In this document: positions 20,060 through 32,160 of the stretch, in pieces
How positions within the stretch are numbered: position 1 is the first letter of the stretch
Layout: every line of letters begins with the position of its first letter
Assembly: GCA_039090855.1 (NCBI GenBank)
Contig: CM076991.1
Span: 103,738,021 to 103,802,020, forward strand
DNA: 64,000 bases
Direction of reading: 5' to 3'
From: Macrothele yani
Taxonomy: Eukaryota; Arthropoda; Arachnida; Araneae; Macrothelidae
Notes under the pieces: generated by a model
Told to the model about the DNA's origin: nothing
What the model saw: the letters and a program-made list of their open reading frames with translations, nothing else
Databases searched by the model: none
Position numbers and translations under genes: made by a program

Positions 20060-22063
20060 TCGACAAAAATAAGATGTGACTTTACGTCCCCTGGTGGGAA
20101 AACCATGCATTATTTTAGGAAGAAAGTATTCTCAAAAGGTTTATCCATATGAGCGGTATCGGTCCAAGAAAAAAAAATTTAGTCGAGTTTTCAGGAGCCC
20201 AGATTTTGCTACAAATGTATCAGAAGTAGAAATTAACACTTACTTCCCCTGGTGGCCAAACCGTTCTTTAAAAAACATTAGAAATTATGTGAAAAATATT
20301 TTCCATCTGGTCTTGTATGCGATACAGGAAGAATTTTTCAAATCGGAGTTTTAGGAGCAGAAAACGCAATTTACCTTTATGCGCCATAGCGGAAAGTCTT
20401 AAACGATTTACGTGAAAATTTTGAATTTATAAGAAAAACATTTCGCATCGGAAACACTATCCAACAACAAAGGGATTTTTTCAAATTGGACTTTTAGAAG
20501 TATAGATATTGACAAAAATAAAATACACATCTACGCCCCCTGGCGTAAAAACCATGCATTATTTCAAGAAGAAAGTGTTCCTAAAAGGTTTGTCGACATG
20601 AGTAGCATCGGTCAATAAAATACTTTTTTTCAATAGAGATTTTAGAAGCTCATATTTTGCTGCAAATACATCAGAAGCGGAAATTAAAACTTACGCGACC
20701 TGGTGGCGATACCATTTTTTTACAAAAATTAGAAATTATGTTCAAACGATTTCCCATCAGGAGCTGTATCCGGCGCAGAAGGAATTTTTCAAATCAGAGG
20801 TTTACAACCAGAGAAATAGTGGGAAACGCAATTTACCTTTACGCCTCCTAGCGGAAAGTCTATAAACTACTTGAAAATTTTGAATTTATAGGAAAACATG
20901 TCGCACTAGAAACACTATCCAACAAAGAAGGAATTTTTTAAATCGGACTCCTAGAAGTCGAGATATTGACAAAAATAAGATATCCGTCTGTGCCCCCTGG
21001 AGCAGAAACCATACACTATTTTAAGAAGAAAATGTTTCTAAAAGGTTTCTCGACACGAGTACTATCGGTCTACAAACGACGTTTTTTTAAATCAAGAATT
21101 TAGAAGCTCATATTTTGCTGCAAATACATCAGAAGCGGAAATTAAGATTTACACCCTCTGGTGGCCAAACCATTTTTTACAAAAATCAGAAATTATGTGC
21201 AAACGATTTCACATCAGGAGCTGTATCCGGTGCAGAGGGAATGTTTCAAATCGGATATTTAGAAGCAGAGATATAGGGCGAAACGCAATTTACCTCTACG
21301 CCCCCAAGCGGAAAGTCTATGCATTACTTGAAAATTTTGAAATTATATGAAAAACATGTCACATGGAAAACACTATCCAACAAAGAAGGAATTTTTCAAA
21401 TCGGACTTCTAGAAGTAAAGATATTGACAAAAATAAGATATACATCTACGCTCACTGGCGGAGAAACTGTGGGATATTTTAGGAATTTAGGAAGAAAATA
21501 TTCCGAAAAGGTTATTCGATGTGAGTGGCATCAGTCCACGAAAGAAATTTTTCGATCGATATTTTAGAAGCTCAGATTTCATGGCAAATACATCAGAAGC
21601 AAAAAATAATTCTTACGCCCACTGGTGGCAAAGTATTCTTTAACAAAAATTCGAAATTATATGCAAAAGATTTTCCATTAGGAGATGTATCACCTGAAAA
21701 AAAGATTTTTCAAATCGGAGTTTTAGGAGAAGAGTTATCGGAAAAAATGTAATTTACTTTTACGCCCCCTAGCTGAAAATCTGTGCGTAATTTGAAAAGG
21801 AAACTATATCTAAAACACTCTTCGTCATAAATGGAATCGAAAGATAAAAGAATTTTTTCAATTGGATGTTTAGAAGCAAATATGTGGATTAAAACGTAAT
21901 TTTGAATTCGACATCTTCTGCATTTGCACCCCCTAGCGGCAAAATTGTACATCGTAAAAAAAAAACGAAATAAAGGATCATCATTCGCATATTTCAAGCT
22001 TTCAAAAGCAAAAATAATTTTTAAAATCGGACTAATAGTTGCGGAGATACCGTGGGTACACAC
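20060..22063. repeat. three-part higher-order satellite (ABC, ~455 bp, about 4 copies)
   Basis: About 13 related ~150-bp subunits each contain a CGCCCCCT(A/G)GCGG-like core and TTTTTCAAATCGGA-TTTTAGAAG. They run in a fixed order: A with GGCGGAAAAACCATGCATTA, B with TGGTGGCCAAACCATT, C with TAGCGGAAAGTCT. A cores lie at about 20085, 20527, 20990 and 21448. No coding potential is seen. Confidence 0.8.
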
Positions 22064-22435
22064 AGACCGACGGACGGACGGACGGACAAACCGATAACAG
22101 AAGCACGTTCTTTTTTTACAAAAGACGTGCTAAAAAACGTATATGCTCCAGCTATGTACGTCTGTCCGTTCCGAACGATAACTCGCGTAAAAATGGTTCG
22201 ATTTCGATGAAATTTTAGTATCGGGTATGGGGACCACCCGGGAACGAACCCTATTGAAAATGGACGAAATGGGGTCAAAGATTACGACATAGGAGCGGGA
22301 TACATTCCGTTGCCCTTATGCGTCATAACTTGCGTATAAATGGTTCGATTTCGATTAAATTTTAGTATGTAGTAGGGGATCACCCGGGGACGAAGCCTGT
22401 TGAAAAATGGGAGAAATGGGATCTTTGGCCCTATT
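22064..22435 (+). repeat. dispersed repeat family D (copy 1) with GACG microrepeat
   Basis: Starts after ACCGACGGACGGACGGACGG. It contains CGTATATGCTCCAGCTATG and two subunits with ATGGTTCGATTTCGAT, AAATTTTAGTAT, CACCCGGG and CGAACCCTATTGAAAATGG, the same as at 38353-39420 and, inverted, 56205-56794. Confidence 0.75.
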
Positions 22436-22439
22436 AAGA

Positions 22440-23830
22440 CTTTGCCTGCTGCTTCAGACGATCAAGGGAATCGTCCCTATTATAGTTTTCGACGTCAAGC
22501 TCTCGTCGTTTTTCCTGACGAACAGTCCATTGTTTCCTGTCCGACAGCTTTCCACGTTATATGCGGTCCACACACTCGCACTGTCAATGTTTTTACCGCC
22601 TAGCATTGTTCTTCTTGCAAATTGCCCGGTCACCATAGTTCTTCTTGTCCAACTCAGAATTTTTCGACTTCCATTCGCCCTTCTGCCTTGCCAGAATCGT
22701 GTGACTTTTCTTTATCATCCGCATCTTTGTCGACTTTTCCTTCTATATAATCGCAGCTACCGGTTTCGAGTGGTTTGTTCCCGGTCCCTGATTTTTCAAC
22801 TTCAAGTGTTTCTCCGGAGAATATTTTTCCTGACCATCTACTACCAACAGCTTTCCTGGATGTTCTCCCTTCTGTTACTACTACACCATTTTTCACGCCT
22901 CCATCGAGCCCGTCTTTTGCCCAGATCTTGTTGAAGTGCACTCCGTCACTCTCTCCGCCTTCATCTCCTGCTCCATATTCGATTGCGGTCTCCACTTCTA
23001 TGGTTCCGCTCTTCGTCTCCACGGAGCCAGCGTCTACCAGCTGGCTTATGTCTCCTGCGTCCTCACTACCCCAGTGCAACTTATCTGTTTCTGTGCCTCC
23101 AGATTTTACGTCATCTCATTTTCCTTTACCGACGGCTGATGTTGCTTCGTCTCCTGCTCGTCACCTCCAGTCCTCACTCCTAGATGTTCCTGTCACAACT
23201 TCATGTTCACCACCGTGCTCCCCTCAAGCAATTCTATTTTCTACAGGGCCCTCCACTGACAGCCATGTAGTGTCTTCTGGGTTGCACTTGCCTTCTGTTG
23301 ATGTCTCCATTCGGCCTTTTTCTCAAGACACTTCTGCTTTGCGAACTCCTGAGTCGCCGGACGAAGATCCTACTCCGCCTCTTATGAGCTGTCTCATGCC
23401 GATCGTCTCTGTGAGTTCTTCCCTTCCAGCAACTCTTGTCATGTCCATTGAACCTACATCCTCCGACTTACAGTGTGCTCATTTGCCTTCTAACGTGTCA
23501 TCTTCCTCTACAGCCGTTCCTGTCGTCCTTCCATCAACTTCAGCCACTGTTCCTGCCTCATCGATTCTTCCTGCCAGTGCTCCTTCACCTGTGCTTCATC
23601 ATGATCGACTTTTGCCTTCCTCGACTTCTGCTGATGGTACTTCCCTTACTTGTACATCTTCTACGGCTCGACGTTCCCGACGGCGGCGTAAGCCTCTTGC
23701 TCCAGATCCTCATTCATAGCAAGACTTTGCTTCTTATAGTGATTATTGCCGCGCTTATGAGCGTTGGGTGAAACGTGCTATGTATAAATATCCAGACTTC
23801 TCCTTCCCTTATCCGCTAGCACCAGTTCCT
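22440..23830 (+). pseudogene. LINE ORF1-like protein, C-terminal half with zinc knuckle
   Basis: A plus-strand frame near 22604 encodes HCSSCKLPGHHSSSCP, a C-x2-C-x4-H-x4-C zinc knuckle. It is followed by a long Ser/Pro/Thr-rich region (open from 22775 to 23719), a basic stretch ARRSRRRRKP, a stop, and then DFASYSDYCRAYERWVKRAM to YKYPDFSFPYPLAPVPYYSS. This layout fits the RNA-binding ORF1 protein of a Jockey-group LINE. There is at least one frameshift (about 22775) and an in-frame stop at 23717. Its relation to the ORF1 piece at 10.9 kb or the RT at 27.6 kb is possible but unproven. Confidence 0.5.
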
Positions 23831-24106
23831 TATTATTCCAGTATCTTCCAGAGTGTGAGCCCTTAGACTTCTGCTTGACTTTTGCCATGCTTAATGTCCT
23901 GTGTATTTCATGTTCCTCAAAATATCTCTCTGTTTGAGAGAGTGGCCTGCGCGCCCATAGTTCTTTTTCTTATGTTTTGTTCTCGTCAATGCCTCACGTG
24001 TAAGCCTGTGATTTTGTCCACGTCTTTTTGGCGTTTTGCCCATGTTATATGCCCCCGTTTTGTTGTACACTATTAGTTGTCTAATAAAGCGATATTGAAA
24101 GACAAA
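23831..24106. other. probable downstream part of the ORF1 element
   Basis: AT-rich, with AATAAAGCGATATTGAAAGA near 24082 as a possible polyadenylation-like end. No further protein similarity was recognised. Confidence 0.3.
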
Positions 24107-24300
24107 ACTTTAGCATGTTGTTTCGGGGGTATACTGAACCAATTCTGTTGAATATCATCGAAATGGGGTCAAAGTTCAGGACACAGGAGCGGGATTTATT
24201 CAACAGCTATTATCCTCATAACTTGAGTAATAATTTCTGGTATGTTGGAAAGCGTATCATAATCAATGCATTGCCTGGCTTTACTAACTTATTTAATAAT
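24107..24300 (+). repeat. dispersed repeat family D (copy 2), right part
   Basis: Shares TTCTGTTGAATATCATCGAA, GGACACAGGAGCGGGATTTA and the right end GGTATGTTGGAAAGCGTATC with the copies at 38353 and 56205. Confidence 0.8.
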
Positions 24301-24529
24301 AAAATGTGGTTGCTTGCTTAATTTTAGTGCCATTTTTAGTGCTATTTTTTATTTTGTGTAACCCAGAAGTAATGGCTGACTATGACCATGGAGTATATTA
24401 CAAGTGGGAATCATTATTTACGATTACACAAATGTATTTTTTCAAATATATTTAGATTGTTCACTCTTTCCATGCTTTGATGGAGCTGTTCATACTTTCA
24501 TATGGTCCGTTAGATTTTTGGTTCCATAA

Positions 24530-25139
24530 TCTTCTATATGCATTATGCTGCGTCACACACCGGCGTTATGGTATGAGGTGCCATTGGATACGCGCCTCAT
24601 CCGCATTACCGGTACGTTAAACAGTCATCGCTACATCACTGAAGTACTGGAGTCTGTTGTTGTACCATATCTTCAGGGACTGTCTGGTGACATTTACCAA
24701 CATTATAATGCGCGACCGCATGTGGCATGCAACGTCCTAGACTTATTGGATCGCTGTTATGCGCCAAATATTCCCTCGGCCAGCGCGGTCCCCCGGATAT
24801 GTCGCCTATTGAAGAGGTGTGGTCCATGATTGCCGGACAACTGGCACGCCAGCGACCAATCCCGGCTACAACGTAGGAATTGTGGCATCGTATAGAAGCT
24901 GAGTGGATGCACATTCCTCCAAAGCACATCCAGCCTCTTCCTCTTGAAGCCGAGCCGTGTAATAGTTGTAATTGCCGCCTTCGGTGGATACACCAAATAT
25001 TGATTGCTTAGTGTTCCCCTCGTCTCACCGTACTGTATTTGTAATCGATTCACATTTGTATCATCTGCTTCATGTACAGTTAATGGCTTTGATATCTTTT
25101 TTCTTTCGTGGTGTTGCTCATTTAATTGCCAGCGGTGTA
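24530..25139 (+). mobile_element. Tc1-like element (family X), 5'-truncated
   Basis: Plus strand. The transposase C-terminal half runs from GTLNSHRYITEVLESVVVPY through HYNARPHVACNVLDLLDRCY to APNIP, then frameshifted MSPIEEVWSMIAGQLARQRP. The second motif is HYN where QDN is expected, so the catalytic Asp is lost. The right end at 25100-25139 (GTGTTGCTCATTTAATTGCC then AGCGGTGTA) is a decayed inverse of the family X left end at 19082. This and the element at 19082 hold complementary halves but overlap in sequence, so they are separate copies. Confidence 0.75.
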
Positions 25140-26786
25140 CATAAGAGTTTTACTGAGTAAGATCAAAGGAAATTGCATATTTGCTTATTTTACAGTTCTG
25201 AAATAAATTTTGTTTCTTTGTTCTCTGAGAAAATTTGAAATGTTTGCATTTAGTTTTTCTTCTTCGTTAATGTGGGATATCATTTCCGAAACAATAATTG
25301 CAAAAATGTTCGTACCGGCATTTCTAACCAGATTTTTTACGCTTCAACTTAGTAACTGCGCATAATGGTATTTAAAGATGTGAACATTAAGCTAGTGAAG
25401 GTTGCACATTAGTTAAAAAAAAAAGGAGCTTTAGATATGGGCATTTAAAAGCAACATTTTCAAAAGAATCTGAATGATAAGAATGCATGAAAGCAACTTT
25501 TACATGTATATTTCTTAGGAGAAAGCTGTTCTTCAAAAAGTCTAACCATTTTTCTTCGCAAATCGCCTGAGGCAAATAAGCAATAAACCTATTAATATCA
25601 AATCGAATTCCTTCCTTTGTGAAAAAAATACGTGCCAAGTAAAAGAACTGATAAACTGAAAAGGAAATGATTAAACGAGATTTAAAAGACCACTGTCTTT
25701 TTAGCAGCATGCGAAATTTTCTGCCATATATTTGATCAAAATACAAATCTTATCGCTGTTGTGTCTATTTCTTGGCGTCTTGTTCTTTCCATTTCTCATA
25801 TCTTTCATTTTATTTGTTTTCTTTACTTCCTGAAATATTTCTGTTTTTGAGCAAGTTTCTCACAAAAAAATACATACCGTTTCACTGCTGTTCCTTTCGC
25901 ATTACTTTTTGACGATGTTCTTTTCTAATAGATATCAGTTTTTTAGGGAATTATTTACCTCACTGGGATATTTTCACTCTTTGTGTTTTTCTTTGTTACC
26001 TCCTTTGTTCTCTAGGCTTAGAGAATTTTCCAGGATATCGTTCATTTCATCACTTGAGTTCATTTTCGAAAGAGATTATTTTCCAAACTATATGCTTTCT
26101 GAAGACTTATATTTTCCCCATTTTTTCTTCTTGGTACAATTTAACTGCAGCTGTAAGGAAGTTATTTTTGTCAAGGGTTTAGTGTAAAGCTTTTGCAATG
26201 AACTCCTGTTTTTTTCACTTCTCTTTTTTTTTCCATCTGACATCCAATCTTACAACTGTGGTTATTTTTGCATTTAAGTTTCTTTACGGACAAATGTTTT
26301 TATTTTTAGAATGCTTTAAGTTTCCAAGAGATTGACTGCACCTAACTTCCCGCTCACATACCGAACACTTTTTTGTTTCTTTCTTCGCAGTTTGAGTTCT
26401 TGTTTCCTAAGACCCTTACCGGTTTCTAAATATGAAACTGTGTTTTTTCTGTCATTATTTGCAGAAACAGCATGTCTTCATAAAAACAATTTCTTTGAAA
26501 TATCTGAAAATAACGGTTGCTCAAATGAAATTCTAATGAAATCAATTTGTCGTCCTTCTAGCTTAAAAGAAAATATACTAATGAGTTATTTTCTGGTGTA
26601 CGCTCCTGTTATATAACAGTAAATGAAATCTATTCAGAATTAAAAAGCTTTATCGATTCCCATTTATACATATGAAAAGCTTCATCTGTTATCTTCTGGA
26701 GAGTATCATTTGCTCGTCTCTGTATATCGTCAACATATTTCATCAGCTCTCCGCACTGAGAGCAGTCAGTGCAAAGATTGGGTATA

Positions 26787-26817
<31 letters not shown>

Positions 26818-27540
26818 TCTGTTCTGTTCTGCGAAAAAGAAGGATATTTTTTTCTCTTTCCCTCCGCGTTAAAAAATTAAATCTGTTTTTTTAACACATT
26901 TTCAGATAGTTTTATTTGTCCATTTTGAAACTGCATTTAAAAAAAAATCTGTATTTCTGGTACGGCGTCAAAATGTTTCATATGTTTTTAATGAGTCATG
27001 AAGTTTCACCTGCACAACATTAAAAAGTTCTGATTTTCTCTTTGATTTTTGTCTGCAATGATTGAAAAAGTTCCTTCGGTTGCGTTTGCACATCAAAACG
27101 TTTTCCTCTTTTCTCGACGACTTCACAAAGTGTTATGCTTTCGCCTAAAAAGAGGAAAGCTATTTTATTGCTGTCTGCAGAGCATTAAAAAACTTAGTCT
27201 TTTCTGCAAGTTTCAAGAAGTCTCATACTTTTCTCAGCAGTAAGTCAAAAATGGTTTCATCCGTTAAACAAAAACTTTCGGGTCTAGTTTTGTCTAAGAC
27301 TTCAAAACGTATCGACTTTTCCTTTGAAATAGAACAAAAAAGTTGTCGCTGAAGGGGGAAGGGGGGGGAATCGTGTATCTCACTTCTACAAAACTTTAAA
27401 AAAATTTATGCAATTTTATGTAATTCGTCAAAAAAATTCGCAGGTTCTGTTTGCGCAAAATCAAAACATTTCGTTTTTCGCTTCTGCACGACTTTAAAGC
27501 TTTAATGTTTTCCACTGCAATTAGTTGAAATGTTTTATCC
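25140..27540. other. AT-rich region, no gene; degenerate short tandem repeat after ~26950
   Basis: T-rich DNA with only chance frames. A TC microsatellite lies at 26773-26817. From about 27000 to 27540 segments resembling CTTTTCTGCACGACTTCAAA and ATCAAAACGTTTT recur at roughly 50-60 bp intervals, an eroded tandem repeat. No TE protein is seen. Confidence 0.4.
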
Positions 27541-27619
27541 TCCGTGTCTGCGGACATCAAACAGTTTTTTTGTGTGTGTGAGTCGGGGGGAGGGGGTTGT
27601 ACCGCTGCAAAAAGGTTTA

Positions 27620-28790
27620 TGTTTTGCCCTCCAAGGAGTGTGAGGGAATTTGACTGTGTTCGCCATGATATTCTCTTGTATAAAGTACAACATATCGGGA
27701 TTAGGGGAGTTGCCCTTTCATTTTTCGAGAATTATTTGTCTAGCAGGACACAATATGTACAAATACAGGGTATTCGTTCTTTAGTTCAAAGAGTTCATTT
27801 TGGGGTTCCTCCGGGCTCCGTCTTGCGCCTTACGTTTTTTTAAATTTATGTTAACGATATATTTAATATTGTTTCTACTTCTCACCCGAGTTTTATTTGC
27901 TGATGACACCAACTCCCCCCCCCCCCCCTGGGGATTCGTTGTCCGAGATATTGCCTCGTGCAAATCGTCACCTCCAGGAGATTTCTCGCTGGTTTGGTTG
28001 TAACGCTCTTACAATTAATACTAATAAAATAACCAGTGTCTTTTTTTCTGGCCATGGTCTTCGGCTGTCGTTGCCTACTTGTATTTTCTTGAACGAGGAT
28101 CCTGTTGCATTCGAGTCTTCATTTCTGGGTGTTGTACTACATGAGACTTTGCGTTGGGGTGTCCATATAAGTTATTTAGCAAATATTCTTAAGTCTCATA
28201 TTGGTGCTATATCCAGGATTTCTAGTTTTTTGACAATCAGAATCAGATTAATGCTATATTATTCTTTCATCTATCCTATGTTGTCTTATTGTACTTTGGA
28301 CTGGGGTCAGACAACGGATGGTAATGTAAACAGAATTCTTGTTCTTCAGAGAAAATATATTCGGCTTCTAAATTCATCTTTAAATACTGGTAGTATTTAT
28401 TGTCTTTAAAGCATACTTCCCTTCGATAAAATATTCATTTTCAGGTTATTATTATTTATGCATGACAGAGTCTATACGAATAGGTATATTGAACTATTGC
28501 AATGACAGCGTTTCTCCCATTCACATGATACTCGAGGTCATGCAAGTTTTGTGGTTCCTAGGGCGCGTACCAGATTGCTGCATAACAGTATTATTGCAGC
28601 TGGACCCGGTGAGTGGAACAGACTGCCATTATACATCAGGGAAATTGTGGACTGTAGCGTATTTAAAAAAACTGTTACGAGAGTTTTTTTTTTTTTTTTT
28701 GAGTTCCCGTATTTTTTCTTTTACGGTATGCTCAACACCGGTCGTATTTTTAATGTTGCTATCTTTATCGTTTTGATCTGACACATTTAC
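27620..28790 (+). pseudogene. non-LTR retrotransposon RT fragment (Jockey/CR1-like)
   Basis: Plus strand, three frames. It has EFDCVRHDILLYKVQHIGIR then GVALSFFENYLSSRTQYVQI, followed by FGVPPGSVLRLTFF (the PQGSVLGP motif with changes). After a frameshift comes VLFADDTN, the catalytic F-ADD motif with a C run (27918-27927) inside the following codons. Then GCNALTINTNKI, SYLANILKSHIGAISRISSF, MLYYSFIYPMLSYCTLDWGQ and NRILVLQRKYIRLL form the thumb region. Order and spacing match reverse transcriptases of Jockey/CR1-group LINEs. The 5' end, including the endonuclease, is missing. Confidence 0.85.
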
Positions 28791-29397
28791 CTTTGGAGAT
28801 CGGGGGCTCGTCAAGCTTAAATTTAAGTCTTTTTCCCTGGCATTATGTTATTTGTTTTAATGAATTACATTGTATCGATTTTTTTGGTCAATTGTAAACG
28901 GGATTAGTGCATGTATGTTTATGATTATTATACTAGATATATTTGAGGTGGTTGAGCTCTTGTTTTCTCTTGGATTAAATAATTACTAGTAAATGCTTTA
29001 ATTTATATTGAAATTTGTGATATTACTGTGACCATGTTTTTATTCCATTGTGTTAATATTTAAATTTAGTTTAGTACATATGACAATTTTTGATGTTTGT
29101 GTTTTGTTAGATATAAATGTAGTGTGCTGTGTGGCAGAATTTTCATTCAATTCAATTCAATTCAATTACTACTTCATTTTGAGATTCTGTTCATATGTAA
29201 ATTATGTTCTTCTTTGTTATACTTCTTTGTGCATATTAGAAATCCAATTACTGTGAGTCTGAGTAAATAAAAAGCAACACCCAGTGTGAAACAGAGGGTG
29301 CACTCGTAAGAGGAGCTAACGCCTCAAGTCTCGCCGCATGTTACATTCGTTATTACTTTCTTGTTAAAAATCAAAGATGATCTGTGTTTGCTGAATG
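28791..29397. other. LINE 3' region or spacer with ATTCA repeat
   Basis: AT-rich and non-coding. A short (ATTCA)n run at about 29145-29167 could be the tail of the RT element upstream, since LINEs of this group often end in short tandem repeats. This is only a suggestion. Confidence 0.35.
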
Positions 29398-30225
29398 TAC
29401 ACGGTCCTATCAGAATAATATGACCACCTACCTAATAATGGAATAACCACCCTTGGCCCAGATGACAGCGGCGAGACGGCGTGGCATGGACACAATGAGG
29501 CCCTGGAAGGTTGCCCGAGGCACACGTGCCTGTTCGGACTGCAGCAGAGCACGGGGGTCCCGGAGATGACGTGATTGTGAGTCAGGACGTCCAACCTATC
29601 AATCCAAATAGTCCTCTATTGGATTGAATTCGGGCGCTTTCGCAGGCCAATGGAGAACAGAGACATCGCTGTGATGTTCCTGGAACCACTCACGAACCCC
29701 CTTAGCGACATGGCAGGGCGCATCGTCCTGTTGGTGGACACCATCACCACCAGTATAAACGTCCAACATGAAGGGATGCATGTGGTCAGCGTAACATTTG
29801 CGCTCAGGGACCCATGCAATGGTACCAGCGGCCCCAGGTCATACCAGAAAAACAACCCCTTGGCATGCACACTCCCACCGCCGGCCTGTATTTGACCAAC
29901 AAGCGTGTCCGGGTGTTAGTTCTCGTGTGTCCGACGCTAACACCCGTCATTTCTATGGAGTAGAAACCTGGACTCGTCGGAGAAGGCAACCTTTTTTCAC
30001 TCTTCCACTATCCAGTGACGTTAGTCCCATGCGAACTACAGGCGTCGTTGACGATGGACCTGGGTTAGCATGACCGCCTTGACGCAGCGTCCACTCCAGA
30101 GACCCATGCGTAACAGGATTCGCTCTACTGTTATCCTGGGTGCCCCAGCGTTCATTTGAGTGATCAATTGATATATTTCGAGAATTCTACTACGATTGTT
30201 GTTCTTACACTTTTCCCGCAATGTT
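29398..30225 (-). mobile_element. Tc1-like element, 5'-truncated, degenerate
   Basis: Left end at TA 29398 reads CACGGTCCTATCAGAATAAT, a Tc1-type terminal repeat; the matching right end is not found. The minus-strand transposase is in pieces. An N-terminal piece at 30036-30221 has ITVERILLRMGLWSGRCVKA. The catalytic C-terminal piece at 29599-29781 has YTGGDGVHQQDDAPCHVAKG and LHWPAKAPEFNPIEDYL, giving the second Asp and the Glu. Frameshifts separate the pieces. Confidence 0.8.
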
Positions 30226-30648
30226 TAGAGCACCCAGAGCCTCCTGGCTTTTGTCAGATGTGAAGTGCCCATATGCAATGCAGCGTGCTGGGAATTGCTC
30301 TGCTGTGCGTAACACTTCCATCCTCAAACCAGTAATTCGGTTCTCGAAGCTCCCTTTTCTGACGTTTAAGTCTGGCTATGTGACAAATTTACGAGGTTTT
30401 CACCACAATGTGCCATAATTCTAAGTGGTCTTCCAAAGCTTTTAATCCAGGAAGGGATTGAACGTTTCCCCACTCCCGGCTCTCTCTTTTCGTTCTGCTT
30501 TTTCCTAAGGGCTTTTAAATGGCCATCATTGCTAATAATTATTCGGTAATTATCTACCTAACTTATTCGCATAATTTTATATTAGCTCCGATTCATGGCT
30601 AATTAGTTACCGGGGGAGAAGGAGAAATCATATTTTAGGATGTATTTG
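30226..30648. other. unassigned spacer
   Basis: The first part up to about 30420 may be further decayed transposase; the rest is AT-rich with nothing recognised. Confidence 0.35.
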
Positions 30649-31975
30649 TACAAGAGAGGATCGAAAAGTAACGCACATCATTTTTTTTCAGGTTGCAAGT
30701 AGAAGGTTGCAAGTTGACAGACAATGAGTCTGAACATCACGCTACAGACCGGTTTGGCAGGATCAGGTGTCCCCGTTGTGGAAGTCAGTGTGAACGACGG
30801 CACAAATATGTCGCGTTTTGTCAGCGTCGTCTACGAATGAAGAGCAACGCAGTTCAGTGCGATTTTTGTGGGCAAAAGGGAAAACTCCGACGTAAATTCA
30901 CAAAGAAGTGGTCAAAGTGTATGATGGTGATTGCCTGGACTGCAGCAACATCTCCAGATTGTGCAGTTTCTTTGCAGAGGGTCGTGGCAACCTTACCGAT
31001 TCGCCACGTTTTGGTCGACCTGTAACCGTGTCATCACCTGCCACTGTGACAGGCATTGAATAGGCAATTCTGAGTGACCGGCGGATCCCTTTGCGTACAT
31101 TGGCACATGATTTCAATATTTCGTATGGTATAGCGTACAATATTGTGCATAAAAAATTGCAGTTTCTCAAGGTCAGTGCGTGATGAGTGCCCAAGAATTT
31201 GACAGACGACCAGAAGAGACAGAGAATGATGTTATCCTTGGACCACTTGATGTGTTACTCAGAAGGACATGAATTTCTGGCAAGTGTAGTGACGGGCGAT
31301 GAGTCCTGGGCGTACCACTACACTCCCGAAACAAAAAAGGCCAGTATGGTGTGGAAACATTCCGACTCCCCGCCACCGAAAAATTCAGAGTAACTCAATC
31401 TGCACAAAAGGTTCTCATGACGGTATTCTGCGACATGCATGACGTTCTCCTTGCGGAGTTTCATCCAACGGGAACCACTGTGAATGCTGAAACTTACGCC
31501 AACACATTGACAAAGTTTCGTCGTGCCCTCCGTGACAAAAGACTCAACAGAGACGCTGCAAATGTCAGACTGCTTCATGACAACCCTCGCCCACATCTTG
31601 CACAACATTTCGTGACAAAAGTGCGCAATTTGGATGGGATGTGCTCCAGCACCCACCGTACAGTCCGGACCTGTATCCTCCGGATTTTCATCTGTTTGGT
31701 CCCTTGAAGAAATTCCCGAGAGGCCAACGCTTCAATTCGGCTGACGAAGTCAAATCGGTTGTCCGCAGTTTGCTGTACGCCAGGAAATGAACTTTTATGA
31801 ACAAAGTATACTAAAACTGAAACCACGCTGGGATGAATGTCTCGAGAGTATCGGTTCGTATGTTGAAAAATAGCTAAGAAATGTAGTTTCACTGTGTATA
31901 TGTTTTGTTTTGCCTATCTATTAAACTGTTGCCAAAAAAAAAATAGTGTACGTTACTTTTCAATCCACCCTCGTA
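30649..31975 (+). mobile_element. mariner transposon M2
   Basis: A 1327-bp element between TA at 30649 and 31974. The left end reads GAGGATCGAAAAGTAACGCA and the complemented right end GGGTGGATTGAAAAGTAACG. Length is standard for mariner. Confidence 0.9.
30720..31872 (+). pseudogene. mariner transposase (M2), frameshifted
   Basis: Recognisable in all plus frames: GRGNLTDSPRFGRPVTVSSP (linker), RIPLRTLAHDFNISYGIAYN, LTDDQKRQRM, VVTGDESWAYHYTPETKKAS with the first Asp, LLHDNPRPHLAQHF with the second Asp, and PYSPDLYPPDFHLFGPLKKF with the third. All three Asp of the D,D34D triad are still encoded but are separated by at least three frameshifts and by stops (one after LLYARK). It is therefore less decayed in its active site than M1 or M4, but inactive. 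Confidence 0.88.
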
Positions 31976-32160
31976 TCAATAGTTCTGTTACTTAAAACGA
32001 TAATTCTGTATTACAGAAATACCGGGAGTGTCTGATGCTTTATGTTTTTCTTTATGTTTGGTGTCTCGAACGTTATGGTAATCGATATGTTTAGATATCT
32101 CAGCTGTTGTAGTCTTCTGCTTTTTTCGGGTGTCTCGGCTCTATAGTCTTTTGCATTTCA
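31976..32160. other. spacer leading into minisatellite
   Basis: Degenerate first units of the following 34-bp repeat appear from about 32050; otherwise nothing is seen. Confidence 0.4.

Noticed and set aside
22654..23079. 141-codon minus-strand frame
   Set aside because: Shadow of the Ser/Pro-rich ORF1 region on the plus strand, which has the zinc knuckle and basic tail.
19082..25139. One Tc1 element split by 4.5 kb of inserted DNA
   Set aside because: The two pieces overlap in transposase sequence (both contain GTLNSHR.I), so they are separate truncated copies.
25387..26616. Several 90-120 codon frames in T-rich DNA
   Set aside because: Phe/Leu/Ser-rich composition expected from AT bias; no motif or family recognised.
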